Below are positions 44,171-57,090 of a DNA stretch of 64,000 nt, piece after piece (position 1 is the first letter of the stretch; every line of letters starts with the position of its first letter). The position numbers and the translations under genes are program-made. Origin of the DNA: Cryptomeria japonica (lineage: Eukaryota > Streptophyta > Pinopsida > Cupressales > Cupressaceae); assembly GCF_030272615.1 (NCBI RefSeq), contig NC_081412.1, positions 25,946,501 to 26,010,500 of the forward strand. The letters run 5' to 3'. The notes below the pieces were generated by a model, which was given only the letters and a program-made list of their open reading frames with translations, ran no database searches and had not been told where the DNA came from.

Positions 44171-47100
44171 TTTAAGTTTTCAAAAAAAAAAAGAATATTT
44201 TTATTTTAATATTCTCTATACTTTGTATAGTTCATTGAAGTTGTAAAGTGAATTTTTTTAGGTATTTTATTTAATAGGGAGTCACCACTAAAGTTGGTTG
44301 ATTTTTGGGAACTAGAAACGAAAAAGGAACTCATTTTGGGATGACAACTTGCATGTCGACTGAACTCCCAATTTGCGCATCTTTTGAGTGGGAGTTTATT
44401 TCTCCTTCATAGATTATGTAAAATCTAAGCCATTCAAAGGGTTCGAAGGTCAAATATTTAGGTTGGAGGTCCATGGTTAATTTATTTTCAAGAATTTTCA
44501 ACTATTATCTTTAATCATTCTATTTTAGTATCGAGGAAATCTAAAATTTTGAAGAACTGTAAAATTCTAGTGAATTCAAGCTAGGAATAATAATACATTT
44601 TGAATATCAATAAAGATACAAGCTAATCAATTCTACAAAATTCATTATTCTCTATTGCATGTGATGCGATACTTTTTTTATTGCTTTTCATTTTCCTATT
44701 ATTTAAGAGATAAATGTGCTTATAAGAGATTATTAAATTTAATTCAAATTTGTGTATAAATAATGGTAATTGGAATTAAATTAATTCATGTCTCTTAAAA
44801 CTTGAAATACTTTGAATCTTGCACTTTTAATACTTGATATTATGTTTACAATAGATTTGAGATTTAATAATTATATAATCTCTTTTATAATTTTTTGAAT
44901 GAAATCAATTATTTGAGTATTGGTTACTTTCTCTCTTGCAAGACATGTTCAATCTTTTGAAAGCTATTTAAAATCTCTATTAAAGTAGGATTAAATCGAA
45001 TACCATTTCAATTTCGATAAAAAATACTAGTAGTCTATTTGAACAAATAGACCATGTTGTCCATTGTGTTAAACAACACCACTGTGACCCAACCCCCAAG
45101 ACCTTGGAAGATAGTAGATTTTAGGATTTACTATCCTTTTCAAGAGAGATGAAGTGGTTCCAATTTACCTATGTTGTTGTGTCAATTTGGTCATCAACAC
45201 TACTCATTTGAATATTGTAGCTTTGTACATCATACACTTTTTTTTGTGCATATATTTGTTGAAAAACGTTTCTTAACCTTCCATCCTGATGTTGAAATAA
45301 AAATATATATAATTTTTGTGCTCAGTATAAGAAATATAAATTTTAGAGCTCTAGATAATGATTTGGCCCCAAAACTTAAGAAATATGCATTATTCTAAGC
45401 AAATGGGTTATGGTAATATGGACCTCTTTGAGATCTATAATTTTAAAATAAAGAGCTCAATTGGTTTCCCAAATTAAAACTTATAGCATCTAGAAGTTGG
45501 CCTCCCACATAAAAAATTTAAGAGCATCTATGACACATAAGAGAGTTGTAAAGTGGACTGATATGTATTAACTAACTCATGATGCATGTTATCATACATC
45601 ATAAGGCATATTTGAATGGAGATAATGAAGTAAAAAGAGCACCCAAGTTGATGAATGGATTATGTTGAGCTTAGGGTAGGCAAAGGGAATATGTTATTTT
45701 TAGTCTATAGACTCAACTTGGGGTTTAGGCATTGTGTGGGTGGTTTTAGATTATAGTTTTCTAAGTACCATTTGATGATTCCATGCATATATTTTCCAAT
45801 TTATTGGGTTCTTGAGATGGAGGTTTTATAGTGACTTTTGTAAGTATTGTTATGTTGATGAAACTCATTTGGATCTCTTGTTGGTGTTACAACTATAAAT
45901 GATTATAATTTATAAGTATATTATAACCATTTATTAATATTGAGTTGCTTTAATGTGTGACATTTTTTCCACATAAATCAATACGTTATGATATACTACT
46001 TTTGTGTTTATATCCTTGTAATTATATTATCACATTATTTTGCACATAACTCCTCTCTTGGATTAGTGTAGGATGTATATTTTACACCTCTACTTCCTTT
46101 CTTAATCAATGTTTGCACCATATTCTTTCATTACAAGTGACACCATATAAGTTTGGCATTTGATATCAACCTATGTAAATACTCAAGATACCATCTATGT
46201 GTGACAATTTTTATAATATAAGTGGTGCATAGCTAATGACCTAACCCAAACTATACTTTGTATGGGAAAAGAAGAACTAACTTAAAAAAATTCTACACAC
46301 TTATAAGTGTACATATACTACAAAAAATAATTTCCTTTTGAACCATGACTTTCAAACGTGCATTTAGATTCTAGATTAGAGTTGCATTTGTATATTATAT
46401 ATAAACTTGTGAATTGCTAGCTAATTTGCAAGTTTGCCCTATAATCCACCTATAATTAGACTATTGGTATCAAAAAAAATTTTTTTGCCATGCTTATCAA
46501 GACAAGTTCACATAATTTACAAAATAAATAAGACTTGATTCAACATCCAAACATTATCATGAACACTAATAATGGAGAATAATGGAAAATTAATGTTCGA
46601 GTAGGGTTTCAAGAGACATTCAACACTTGATCAACTCATCCTTAAAAACATGTGCCAAAAAGTTTTCATACAAATGCTTAACTTCATAACACAATTTGGA
46701 CTGGTGCCACCACAACACAACCAACAAGATTCACTGCATCATCAAAATGGCTTTAGAGTTCATGTTAATATTGATATTTAAATGTTCAAAGAAAAGCTTG
46801 ACACCATAACATTGGATTAGTAGATTTCATAGCTTAAAGCATTTTTTTCACCAAAATCTTCACTAACACTCAAAAAAATTATCTTGTATAACATTAAAAA
46901 AAATCTATCTCAAAGCATCATTTTTAGTAAGCACTCAATCAACAATACAATAGAGATCACCAACCAATTAAAACTTGGAGTAAATTTATTAGTTCTTTGC
47001 AAGTGGAATATTATCCCATTAGACACTACAAGGGTGAATACATAAGTTTTTAGGAGTTTCACTGATCTAGCTATGTACGACTTAGCATACTTCTTGCTCC

Positions 47101-47190
47101 TTAGCTCTATCTATTAAGGTTTAAGTCATCCTTTATACTACCACTATTTATTAAGGAGTATAAGGTGTACTTTTCTATTGAAAAATACCT
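44171..47190. other. AT-rich DNA without recognised features
   Basis: Mostly AT-rich, with no ORF above 80 codons that looks protein-like and no LTR ends that I could pair. It may be the remains of the copia element whose integrase lies at 47190-47560. Confidence 0.4.
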
Positions 47191-47560
47191 AGATGATTTC
47201 AAAATTCATCAAATTTACTTAAATAATATTCAACACCATTTTCAAATATGCACACCCTTATAATCTATCTGCTCTTTGACTAAGGCTTTAAATTCCTTAA
47301 TTTAGTGAAAGCTTTAAATTTTGAATGCATAAAATAAATCTGTGTATCTAGAGACATCATCAATTAATGTAACATTATATTAATATTTACCCATAAATCC
47401 GACAACTATTGCATCAAACACATGAATGAATGATTTGGAATAATCTCTTAGCTCTATTTCTTCCGATAGGAAACAAAGCTCTACTCTATTTCTCAAACAC
47501 ACAATGTTCACAATATCAATTTTACCAATAAAAAAAATCAACCAAATTTTAATTAATAAT
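47190..47560 (-). pseudogene. decayed copia integrase core
   Basis: On the minus strand, with stops, the translation gives VVGFMGKY, NVTLIDDVSRYTDLFYAFKI and KEFKALVKEQ. This matches the start of the copia integrase core (GPIVVGSMGKY..., FIDDFSRYTW, KEFKALVE). No other parts of the element are clear, and it is too decayed to place in a family. Confidence 0.65.
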
Positions 47561-48037
47561 GGTCTTAAGACACTTCAAGCTTAAAATACTATCTAAGGAG
47601 AGCAATAATGTGGTTTTTTGTGGATGGATAGATTACTTGACTATTATAGTAGTTGAATAATACCATAGGCTTGTTTAACATGTGTTTGGACCACTATATG
47701 GAAAATTCAACATTTTGAAAGGGATGTTGAGTGTGGGTGGGTGGGGTGACAGTAGTGTGACAAGGGGGTGGGGAGTGAGGTATTTTCGCCTCTCCATTTC
47801 CATAGTTATTTTTTATTGTTTGTTGAGCTTTTGGTTGCATGTCATCATTTAGGGTTCTACGGGATCCCCTTCCTCTATCCTTTATATATGTCATAAGATC
47901 CAATGAGCCATCCTCTTCTAGGCATGACAATGTTGTTCCTTTTTTATGCATGCGACTTGAAGATGATGAAATCAGATCTAAAATCTTATGAGATAAGATC
48001 TAGATTATTCAACATTATACCAATGAAGTACCTACCA

Positions 48038-48056
48038 AACACACACACACACACAC
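48038..48056. repeat. CA microsatellite
   Basis: About nine CA/AC units in a row. Confidence 0.85.
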
Positions 48057-48249
48057 ATGCAAAACAAAATAACTAATTAAAACACACATGCATACAAATA
48101 GATTTTTGACTCCATTGCCCTCCTATCAACCAAGGTTTTGTGTTTTTGAAGATATTTGCCCTCAGCACACTATGCACAAGAAGCTATGAAGAACGAAGAT
48201 TATAAGATGAATGCAAGAACAAACAAAGATGCAAGAATGATCAATAAGT

Positions 48250-48250
<1 letters not shown>

Positions 48251-48344
<94 letters not shown>
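48251..48344. repeat. (GA)47 microsatellite
   Basis: 94 bases of uninterrupted GA. On the minus strand it is a CT tract shortly after a TATA-like box, a frequent place for pyrimidine runs in plant 5' leaders. Confidence 0.97.
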
Positions 48345-48347
<3 letters not shown>

Positions 48348-48722
48348 TAATGATAAATGAGAGGGCTCGAGGTTTAAATAGATGTTCTCCTAGGCAAATC
48401 CAATATCAGGAAGAATGTGGGATAAAAGAATGATGCAACGATGTAAATGTTTATCCCAAATTACTAAGTGAATGTGGTTGATGAAAGCAAAAGAGGATAA
48501 ATACAGGATGAAGTCGATATGAGAGGGATTTAGGAATTTATGGATTTTAATGAAAATAATAGAGATATATGGAATATGTTATGGATTTATGAAATAATGA
48601 AAATATGTTATGGAATAAAAATATAAGGTATTTAGTAAATAATAATGGATCCACTTGAAAATGTAGGAAGAATTAAGATTAATTAAGAGGAAATTTTATG
48701 GAAAAAAAATTATGTGTCTACA

Positions 48723-50935
48723 CCACCAATGAAGTTAGATTGGACCAAAGAGAAGAAAATCACCCCAAGTATAAAGGGTATATGAGAAAAGTGTATTATA
48801 GTTGCTTTTTCTTATAATACAAGAGTGAATTGTAGATTATATCCTCTATTGATATGAATATGCTCTAATTTGAGAAATTATGGCATTAGGATTTTTTTAC
48901 CTTTCTTGGAAGCTTAGGATCAAAGGACATGGCATCCCATATGAGATATGGAAATTATTTTGCCTACAAATGGTTATATTTTTGTTTTTTTCACAAGAAT
49001 GATATATCACAATATAGTTTTTGAAGCATTCCATACTTCCATAATCAAGTTTGAATATCATGTAATCTATAGCAATTGCACTTAGGAAACCCTAAAAATA
49101 AAAACTTACAACCATCTAATAACAATTTCCATATAACCCAAAAGAGAAATATATGCAAATAAATATTCAAAATTCATATGCAAGAGGATACACAACATAC
49201 CCTTCAATGTTGACACAAGATATACCTTGGAAAAACCCAACCTCCAAAAGCGTCCATGACTCATGAATTATTCAGAAATAAACATTACAATACATATTCA
49301 GAGCCTCCATGAACACCTCTAAAATATCAAACCTCCTCAATGCATCCTCCATGTGTCCAAACATGAATCTACACATCCTATTACATGCTTCACATATGCA
49401 CTCTTTTGAAGAAGACTCAAAGCCTCAACTAACCAACTTTAGAAACCCCTTGTGTTTGCTTTTTGAGAAACAAGCTCACACAAAACCACCTAGTGGTATT
49501 ACAAAAAACCATGTGACTAAAACCATGAGATTAAAAAACCATTAACCCCTTATTTAATATTGGGTATCAAGTTTTCACTTTATTAACATTTCCCCAATAT
49601 TAAATTAAATTTTTTTCCCAATGTGAGACTCCACATTAAAGATATTTCTCAATGTTACATACTACACACAAAGTGGCCCCAAGAATGTTAACTTCTAATG
49701 ATGAACGTACTTCTATGTCCCCCTAGGTGCACAACACAAAAAATAATAAATTAAACATCATAAGCATTATGCAAGGTGTACAACAACTAATTTAACATCC
49801 TCCCACTTGTATACATTGCATAAAGGGTAACAAGTAACCTCAAACATGAATAAGGAAACAATCCCCATAGCCACATATACCACCAATGAATCAAAGTGTT
49901 CCATGTGCTCCATAAAGACACCTATACAAGAAACAAGGTGGTCACCATCTTAAGCATGAATACTCTAATTCTCCACTATGCCACTACATAAATAAGAAGC
50001 CACACTATCGGTCACAACGAAATATAAGTCCTGCCTCAACTAATATCCCAAACACAAACACTCAATCCAAAAGTATCAATAGGCATTAGTAGCTATCAAA
50101 ATACAATATCCATAGTTGAAAAAATACCCACAAAAAGTTCTAACACATCCAATTATCCATACCTCAAAGGCATATTAAAACATGGCAAACTCATTCCATT
50201 AACATACACATCCACGATTAAAATTAGAGCATGATCATAGCCATCTGATGCAAACATTTGATTATCGTCTTAAATCATGGTTTAATTTTTGTCATGTGTT
50301 TGTGTAGGTGCTTGCATTGGTACTCTTAAATGGATGCCATTTTGTAGATACATTAATTGTCTCACAATCAAGTCTAGTAAAAATGTTCTCTTCCTTAACT
50401 AACAAAATGAATTGTATTTTCCTCACTTGATCCTTTAGATAATTTTTTATTTCACCAATCCCCAATTGCATGTGCATCTTTAAATTTTATTGCATCCTCA
50501 AATTTAATTTCCTCTTTAGCAAGAAAATCTTTTAACACATGCACTAGCTCCATCATGTTCTTCTTTACCATGTCCAACTTAAAAAAATTCACATATGTTG
50601 GATATTGTTTTTCTTATGAGGCCTATTTAGCCAATGACATATTCAAACATTCTTGAATTGTGTCATATAATTATCTCTGACTATATGAGATGTTCAATCA
50701 TTTGGATTCCTCATTTTTAATTTATTTTTTAAATAAAATATATTGAAAAATATTGAAGAGACTCTGATGAGTAAAACTAATTATCACTCAAATAGAAGTG
50801 GTACTACGTTAAAAAAATTATTGAACATTAATTGTACCATATTATAATTTATTTGGGTTGAAATCATAATGCCACAGTTTGATCGTCAACACAAATTTAT
50901 AACTTAGCTATAAAAACCCTTTAGCCATAGGGTAA
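48723..50935. other. AT-rich DNA with a possible minus-strand LTR edge
   Basis: No gene seen. Near 49797 the plus strand reads TAATTTAACATCCTCCCACTTG, which on the minus strand is a purine tract followed by TGTTAAATTAG, as at a copia LTR start. The segment to its left (about 49560-49797) contains GTGAGACTCCACATT, often seen in copia LTRs. No second copy is found, so this is tentative. Confidence 0.35.
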
Positions 50936-52106
50936 ATATGTACCTTATTAGAAATGAGCGGCCTCCAATGTTTAGAAATCTAGGCATGCAGGTTAGGAAG
51001 ACTGGGCCAAAAACCCCTGAACCTACAAATCACTTTGTGAGAAGAGAGGATAGAATCATTAAGATCTATCTCATTCCGTCTCCTCGGACAACTTAATGGA
51101 AATGGTGCAAGAAACATTTAATAAGATCCCAATCTAGGTGTGCCCCCCTAAAATTCCTCTTCACCTATGGGTGGATCCTCTATTTGAGGAGGTGGGTGAT
51201 GCGCTTAAGGATTTTTTGATAGTTGATAATGATTCTTCTGATATATTTCATTCCACTTTTGCCCGTATGTTGGTTGATATAGATGTTTTTAAAGGTTTGC
51301 TTGCTGAGATTTCGCTTATTACTTCTAAGGGTTGTTGGGTTCAACCTTTAGACTATGAAAGGATCCCCTTAAGGTGTAGGAGATGCTTCAAAATAGGTCA
51401 TGCGGCTGCTCATTGTGGAACAAAGAATAAATATTTGGTGGCTTCATGGTGGAAACGTGCGTTAATTCAGCACTATACAGTTGAGAAAAAATCTGAGCAA
51501 CATGTGGTTTCTCAGGAGGTTGTGCTGGATTCTCAGCATGAGACTTTTGTGTTGGAATCTCAGTGTGTTATTGCTTCTCCTCGGGCTGCTATGGAGACTG
51601 TTGTTGGGGCTACTGGTGCTAATGTGTGTTGCAAGCCTCAGAAGGAGACTCAGGTTGAATCCCCTATTAATAGAATGAATGGGCTTCAAGCGTCCATTCC
51701 CTGTGTATTGGGTGATAATGACTTGTTTGTTGGGAGAGATTCTGACAATGTGTTGGTGGGTACTGCTAGTTTTCTCTCTCAAGCTAAGGGTTGTTCTGCA
51801 GATTGGCAAAGTAAGGCTGCACAAGTGGAGGAACTTTGGATCATTGTTCGGGGAAAGAAATCTAAGTGTTCTTCGCCCTCTTTTGATATGACCCTTCGTT
51901 CCCACAAGGGCAAGTTAAAGGTAAATCCTAATGGGCTGGTTTTTGGCTGGCTACTAGATGTTCTTGTTACAACTCTTGTTCTAGGTTCTGGCTCTGGGAG
52001 CCTCTTGTCTTTTGGTTGTCTATTAACTGAATGTTTCAATTTTATGACAACATCTCTTCCGATTTTTGCTTTGTTGATTCTAAATCTTTTAGAATCTCCT
52101 TTGTAA
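50936..52106 (+). pseudogene. LINE-type ORF1 remnant (DUF4283 / CCHC)
   Basis: Open from 51138 to 52106 (322 codons), with related sequence upstream to about 50936 broken by a stop near 51095. The pattern LHLWVDPLFEEVGDALKDF, FARMLVDIDVFKGL and WVQPLDYERIPLRCRRCFKIGHAAAHC is that of plant LINE ORF1 proteins: a DUF4283-like part followed by a CCHC knuckle (C-x2-C-x4-H-x4-C). The rest is low-similarity Ser/Val-rich sequence. No endonuclease or RT follows, so the element is truncated or rearranged; a retrogene of this domain is the alternative. Confidence 0.75.
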
Positions 52107-54723
52107 AGGGTTTTGGGGCCTCTTGATAACCTATTTTTACCTTAATCCAAAACATACACATCCACAAACTTACATTGCATGAGTAATGCAAATCTGAAAA
52201 TGATCAAATTATATCAAGTTTACCAATAGCATCACATAGAAGGTGTAAACATCCTCATGTGTTACCAAAGAACATCCACAATGTTATGCAAAACTTATAA
52301 ACCAATAACTTGTAAGTACAAGTCTCACCACAAGTCTCCAAAACTCTCCCATGTTCTCCACACTCAACAAAGGAAAGAGATAAAGAAACCACCATGTTAT
52401 CACCCAAAGATACAAGTGAAAACACATGTCGAAAAGACTAGTGATCACCAGAGCTTCACACAAAATCTCACATCCAATGTCATGTGAAACCAAACATTCA
52501 AGAAGATAAACAAGACAAAAGAGAGAACATTGCAAATCATAATCATGTAGCATGTCCTTTCTACATACACCTCTAAATGCAAATTGTGTCAAGTATGACA
52601 TCCTTCACAACACCCCAAGAGAAAAGTCATAATAACATCCAATTGCTCAATCCCCAAGATCAAACACAATATATGTATCATGTAATTAGCATAGCTGTAA
52701 TCTTCTCTAACCAAGAAGATCTAGCTCAAAGTAAACATTTTTTAAGAAGGAAATCAGCCCAATAAACCATCTCCTAAGGTCCACATTATCATATCATAAT
52801 ATCAACTCATATATGCACAAGGAAATAACCATGCTATCCATACCTCAAAATGAATCCTCCAAAACTAACCATCTATCTATAGCTCAAGATCTGTATCTAT
52901 CAAAGATAAAGCATAAAACATAATGCACTTGAAAGGAACAATGGGCAATACCTTTTGAGTAAAAAACCACCAAGTAGACCAAGAATGGGAAATGAGAATT
53001 CTCCTCCAAGATATCCAAGTCATCATAATTCATCCAAGAACAATCTCCTCATAGGTCCTTGTTGAACTCATGTCCAACCAAGGTGTAGGCTCCTCAGACT
53101 TTTGCTAAAATCACCAATCATCTCAACAAGTCTCTAATAATCACAAGAGAACACCAGCCCCACCTATGTCTCCAGGTATCCATGAGAACCTATAACCGAT
53201 CAATCCATGCCAAGCTCCAAATGCAACATAGCATCATCATAAAATAATCAAGCAAATGGTCATGTACTCAATTCAAAGAGAACAAACAAGATAATGCCAC
53301 ATATTCAAGCTAGGAATTAGGAACATAAACATGACAACATGATCTAACCATCTTCTCTAAGAAGATCACATGCTCCATATGAACGTATAAAATACCTATA
53401 TCATTTCAAAACTCTAACACGTGTTCAAGAGTACACCATGAAGAAGTGTGAGCAGCATTCATGCATTTATAGGGAAAAATCATACATTTTATACTATACT
53501 TTCCACTTTTTATACATTTTTTTTCGTTTCGTATTTTTTACACATCTAGCAAGTTTTTTTTGCCACTTGCTAAGTTTTTGGCAAATACTATTACTCGCCA
53601 AAAACTTAGCAAGTTTGACTCACAAGTTAACTTGTGTGTAACTTAATGAGTTAAAAAATTAGTGAATACTCACCAAGTTTCCTAACTATGGTTATCAAAG
53701 CATTTAATAGAGGGAAGAGTTAAGCATAGTGGGCCTCACGCTTTGATAAACAATGGGCTACAATAATTTGTCCTAAGTTGAATGTTACTGTCAATACTAA
53801 TGAACAAAGTAACAAATCGTTCATCATAAAAGTGTGTGGAAGGGATAATCATAAAAAGCATATTGTCCATGGTTGTATGATCACATAAGGTAGTTCAATC
53901 ATGCAAAGCACTTTATATGTAACGCACAAGTCAAATGGCCAATGAGATGGGAGAAGTTCTAGGAGCCTTTCTTGGGCTTGTGTCTTATTTACAGCAATAA
54001 TAAATTCACCTCTATCCTCTTCATGCCTGCTGTCTTATTTATTTATTCATGTGCAGCTCTCTGTTCTAGATCCTCATTTCTGATGACCAGACAATCTCAT
54101 TGCATGATAAATGATTTTCACAATCATGAAATATCTTTCATCATCTGCAACACCTCGGAAATGTTGCGGGGATCTTAATTCAATCCAAAATCACATGATT
54201 AAGTTTAGATTAAAGAGAACTCTTATCACTTTAGTTGTTTTTACTCAATTATAAATAAAAACAAGAATTCTGAAGCAACTCAAATATATATCTGATTTCA
54301 TGCCTAACAACTGAAGTAATGTTAAACCTAGAATGAAGCAACATACACTCCCAATGCCTTACGTTTAGAAGTGACATAAATTTTTAGTGCATTGAACTTA
54401 ACCTAATTGTAAAATTTAAACAGGCTAGACTACTAAAAATGTCTTGGTGAAGCAATAGAACATGCTATTCAAACTTTCAAAGAGATGAAAGAGAATGAGT
54501 TTAAGCATTTGTATAAGAATTATATTACAAATTTCTAGGCTCTCAACAACCACGTACATTCTGAAATTGAGAAATAAGAAGAAACATACAGAGGCAGTTC
54601 CAATCAAACAGTCTAGGATGACCAATGGCTAATTCCAAAAGCTACCTCGACGTGAAACTTCGAGTTGACATTTATACTATAAAACAAACGAGTATCAACA
54701 TGCTAGTTCTTCGAACATCAACA
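52107..54723. other. AT-rich DNA without recognised features
   Basis: A-rich up to about 53400, then T-rich runs around 53510-53540. No coding, RNA gene or repeat end that I can support. Confidence 0.4.
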
Positions 54724-54994
54724 TATGACTGCTCAACACATTGAATTCCAAAATATTGACACCCATGTGTATGCAAATGATAATTCCTAAGATCATAAAC
54801 AGCTAGTATTTTTGACAGAACTGCGTAGCTACAATGGAACTTTTTTAATGCATTTACCAGTTTGCCATACAAAAACTATATTGATAGTAAATCATCATTT
54901 GACCTCTTATTTTAAACTAAAAAAGAAAACATGGAAGTTATCCTTCTCTTTCTATAGACTAATTATTTGCGTTTATTAATAAAAACTAGGTTAC

Positions 54995-55486
54995 CGGGTT
55001 CAGTTCCCTAGACCTTTGGTACTGGTCCGGTCCGGTCCTGGTCTGGTCCGCCTGTGGTCCGGACAGGGTCCGTGATTCACGGGCCTGGTTCGGACCAGGT
55101 CGAACCCAAGAGGACCTAGGTCAAACCCAAGGATCTGAAGGCTCAAAAATGGTATTTTTTGGCACAATTTAATTTTTTTTGAAATCCACCACATAAAAAA
55201 ATTAAAATAGAACCTAAAAGTGAGTTTTAAAACATTAACTTGGCTCATTTTACACAAGCAACATGAATACAAGCAAGGGGAAACGAAGATGTGAGATATA
55301 GAGCCAGAGCATACTGATTTGGATGCTTTCACTTCTCGGCTTGTTGCATTTGATGACTCGGATAGAGAGCAAACTTATAGTGCAAGTGCAAGTGTAAGTG
55401 ACATTGGCATTAGTTCATCTAATGTCAATGTCAATGACGAGGAGGAGAATGAGGATGATGAATTAGAGAATCCATTTGATGATTAA
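54995..55486 (+). pseudogene. hAT transposase C-terminal remnant with GGTCCGG array
   Basis: At 55250-55486 the translation reads EYKQGETKM-stop-DIEPEHTDLD and ends in an acidic Ser/Asn tail and a stop at 55484. The KMWDI-type motif and the acidic tail are typical of the C-terminus of plant hAT transposases; the Trp codon is now TGA. On its left, 55020-55100, GGTCCGG recurs about six times, as subterminal repeats of hAT elements can. It probably is an internally deleted element. Terminal inverted repeats were not identified. Confidence 0.55.
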
Positions 55487-55655
55487 ATTTTAAATTTTTG
55501 AAAGTTGAAACAATGATACTTGAATATTTTGTCATTTTGATATTAAACTTGATGTAAAAGATGTTGTTATGGTATGATCATGATGCTATGATTACAAGTT
55601 TATGTTGGTTTTGTTGTTTATATGATGCTATGTGACATGCTAATCTTAGTTCATG

Positions 55656-55657
<2 letters not shown>

Positions 55658-55737
<80 letters not shown>
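55658..55737. repeat. (TA)40 microsatellite
   Basis: 80 bases of uninterrupted TA, present only in copy 1 of the tandem duplication. Confidence 0.97.
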
Positions 55738-55738
<1 letters not shown>

Positions 55739-56225
55739 CCCCTTTTCAAAATTTTGTCGTACCGGCATACTGGTTCTTCAAACCCAAACCCAAACCACCT
55801 TACATTTCATATTGTGGTGTAAAGAGAGGGCAGTCAATCAAACTAGAGTCATATGAATGATCCATTCACATACCAACTCTACTTTACTGAAATTAAAACT
55901 AGTAGAGATTGTTTGTTAATCTTCATTATGAATGTTTCTAACAAGTGCTAACTAAAATACTAATAACACTGAAATGTTGTAATATTTTAAACATGCACTG
56001 AATTCATCAACTCCGAGAATAAAAACTAAGCATTGAACTTGGAAATATACAAGTATTGGATTCGTGAATAACAATCAAATTTGTGAGTTTCGTGGATATT
56101 TTCTCATGGAACATGGATAGGTGGTGGAGTTTGCAAGATGACGTCAATACATGACTGCTCAATGTGTTAAATCCCAAAATGTTGAAACCTATGTACACCA
56201 TCAATTAAATCCACATGATTAAATC

Positions 56226-56230
56226 TCAAC
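56226..56230. repeat. target site duplication of element C, left
   Basis: TCAAC, matched exactly at 61732-61736. Confidence 0.9.
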
Positions 56231-57077
56231 TATTGATTGTAATTAGGGATGGCGGATTCCAATTGCCTTGGGCAACATTGGAATCCGCCCGAGGGGGCCA
56301 ACCCCTTCCCCAACGTGTAGGGCTGGGCCCTATACCTCACGGCGTCAAATAAAGACTCCACGCTACATTCAAGCCAACATGCCAACATGATAGAGCCAAC
56401 CCTATCCCAATATATTTCAGATTAAATAAATTAAAAGGTCTTTAATTTATAAGGCAAGTTGACATGTTTGGGAGTATTGCACCACATATAAATAAACATA
56501 AACTTCATCAACATTCAATTATTCATGTTCATGTGAAATACTCATATCGGCCTTATGTGAATTTAATGAGAGATATTACAACGAAATATGTCTGTTATAC
56601 CAAGGAGTTATATCTGCCATTAAAGTGTGAAATTCATCCATAAGGAGAGTGACGAAAGTGCTAAAGGCTGCAGACCAGCAAAGTCCAAGTTTCATATGCA
56701 ATATAATTCAGACCTAGATTTTGGATCTGACTGCTGTTGGAAGTGTTAAAGGGAGCAAATTTGACAACTTGTTGCTTGTGAAAGTGCAGTCTTGTAATAG
56801 ACATCATCAGCCCTAAGTGCAATCACCTTCGAGTACTTGAGATAAGTGTTGCAATCTTCATATGAATATAATCCATAATCAGATCTGAGGATCTTTTCTG
56901 GCTAGGTTTTTTCTCCTAGGAGGTTTTCCCAGAGTAATCGTGCCTTGTTCTTATTTGTTCTTTTATTGGTTATGCTTAAATCTGGAAAACTATAAACTAT
57001 TCATTTAATCAATTTAGTTAGTAATTAAATTCTGATTTTCTAAGTTTATATTAATCTGAAAGTGTTAAAATTCAACA
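56231..57077 (+). repeat. 5' LTR of element C
   Basis: It begins TATTGATTG (the TG of the 3' LTR has become TA) and ends TTCAACA. It is clearly similar to 60890-61731 throughout. Confidence 0.9.
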
Positions 57078-57090
57078 TGGTATCAGAGCC
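57078..57090 (+). other. primer-binding site of element C
   Basis: TGGTATCAGAGCC directly after the LTR; complementary to initiator Met tRNA. Confidence 0.93.

Larger units (their letters stand above)
47640..48722 (-). repeat. LTR-like segment, minus strand
   Basis: On the minus strand, from 48722, a gypsy-style LTR start TGTAGACACATAATTTT is followed by AT-rich DNA, a TATA-like CTATTTAAACC (about 48375) and a long CT tract (48344-48251). No partner LTR or primer site is identified, so the left limit is only a guess. Confidence 0.4.
54724..56150. repeat. tandem duplication, copy 1
   Basis: It begins ATGACTGCTCAAC and resembles 56151 onward: the same order of ATGACTGCTCAA, CCAAAAT-TTGA, TATAATGGA/CTACAATGGA, CTCTTTCTAT, GGTGTAAAGAGAG, TACTAATAACA and GATATTTTCT. 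The offset of the copies is 1427 bases. This copy contains a hAT remnant and an AT microsatellite that copy 2 lacks. Confidence 0.75.

Noticed and set aside
48156-48350. Open frame of alternating Arg-Glu
   Set aside because: It is only the translation of the (GA)47 microsatellite.
51462-51905. 147-codon minus-strand open frame
   Set aside because: Shadow of the LINE ORF1 frame on the plus strand.
55000-55332. 110-codon minus-strand open frame
   Set aside because: Antisense to the hAT remnant and the GGTCCGG array; no recognisable domain.
55653-55856. Open frame of alternating Ile-Tyr
   Set aside because: Translation of the (TA)40 microsatellite.
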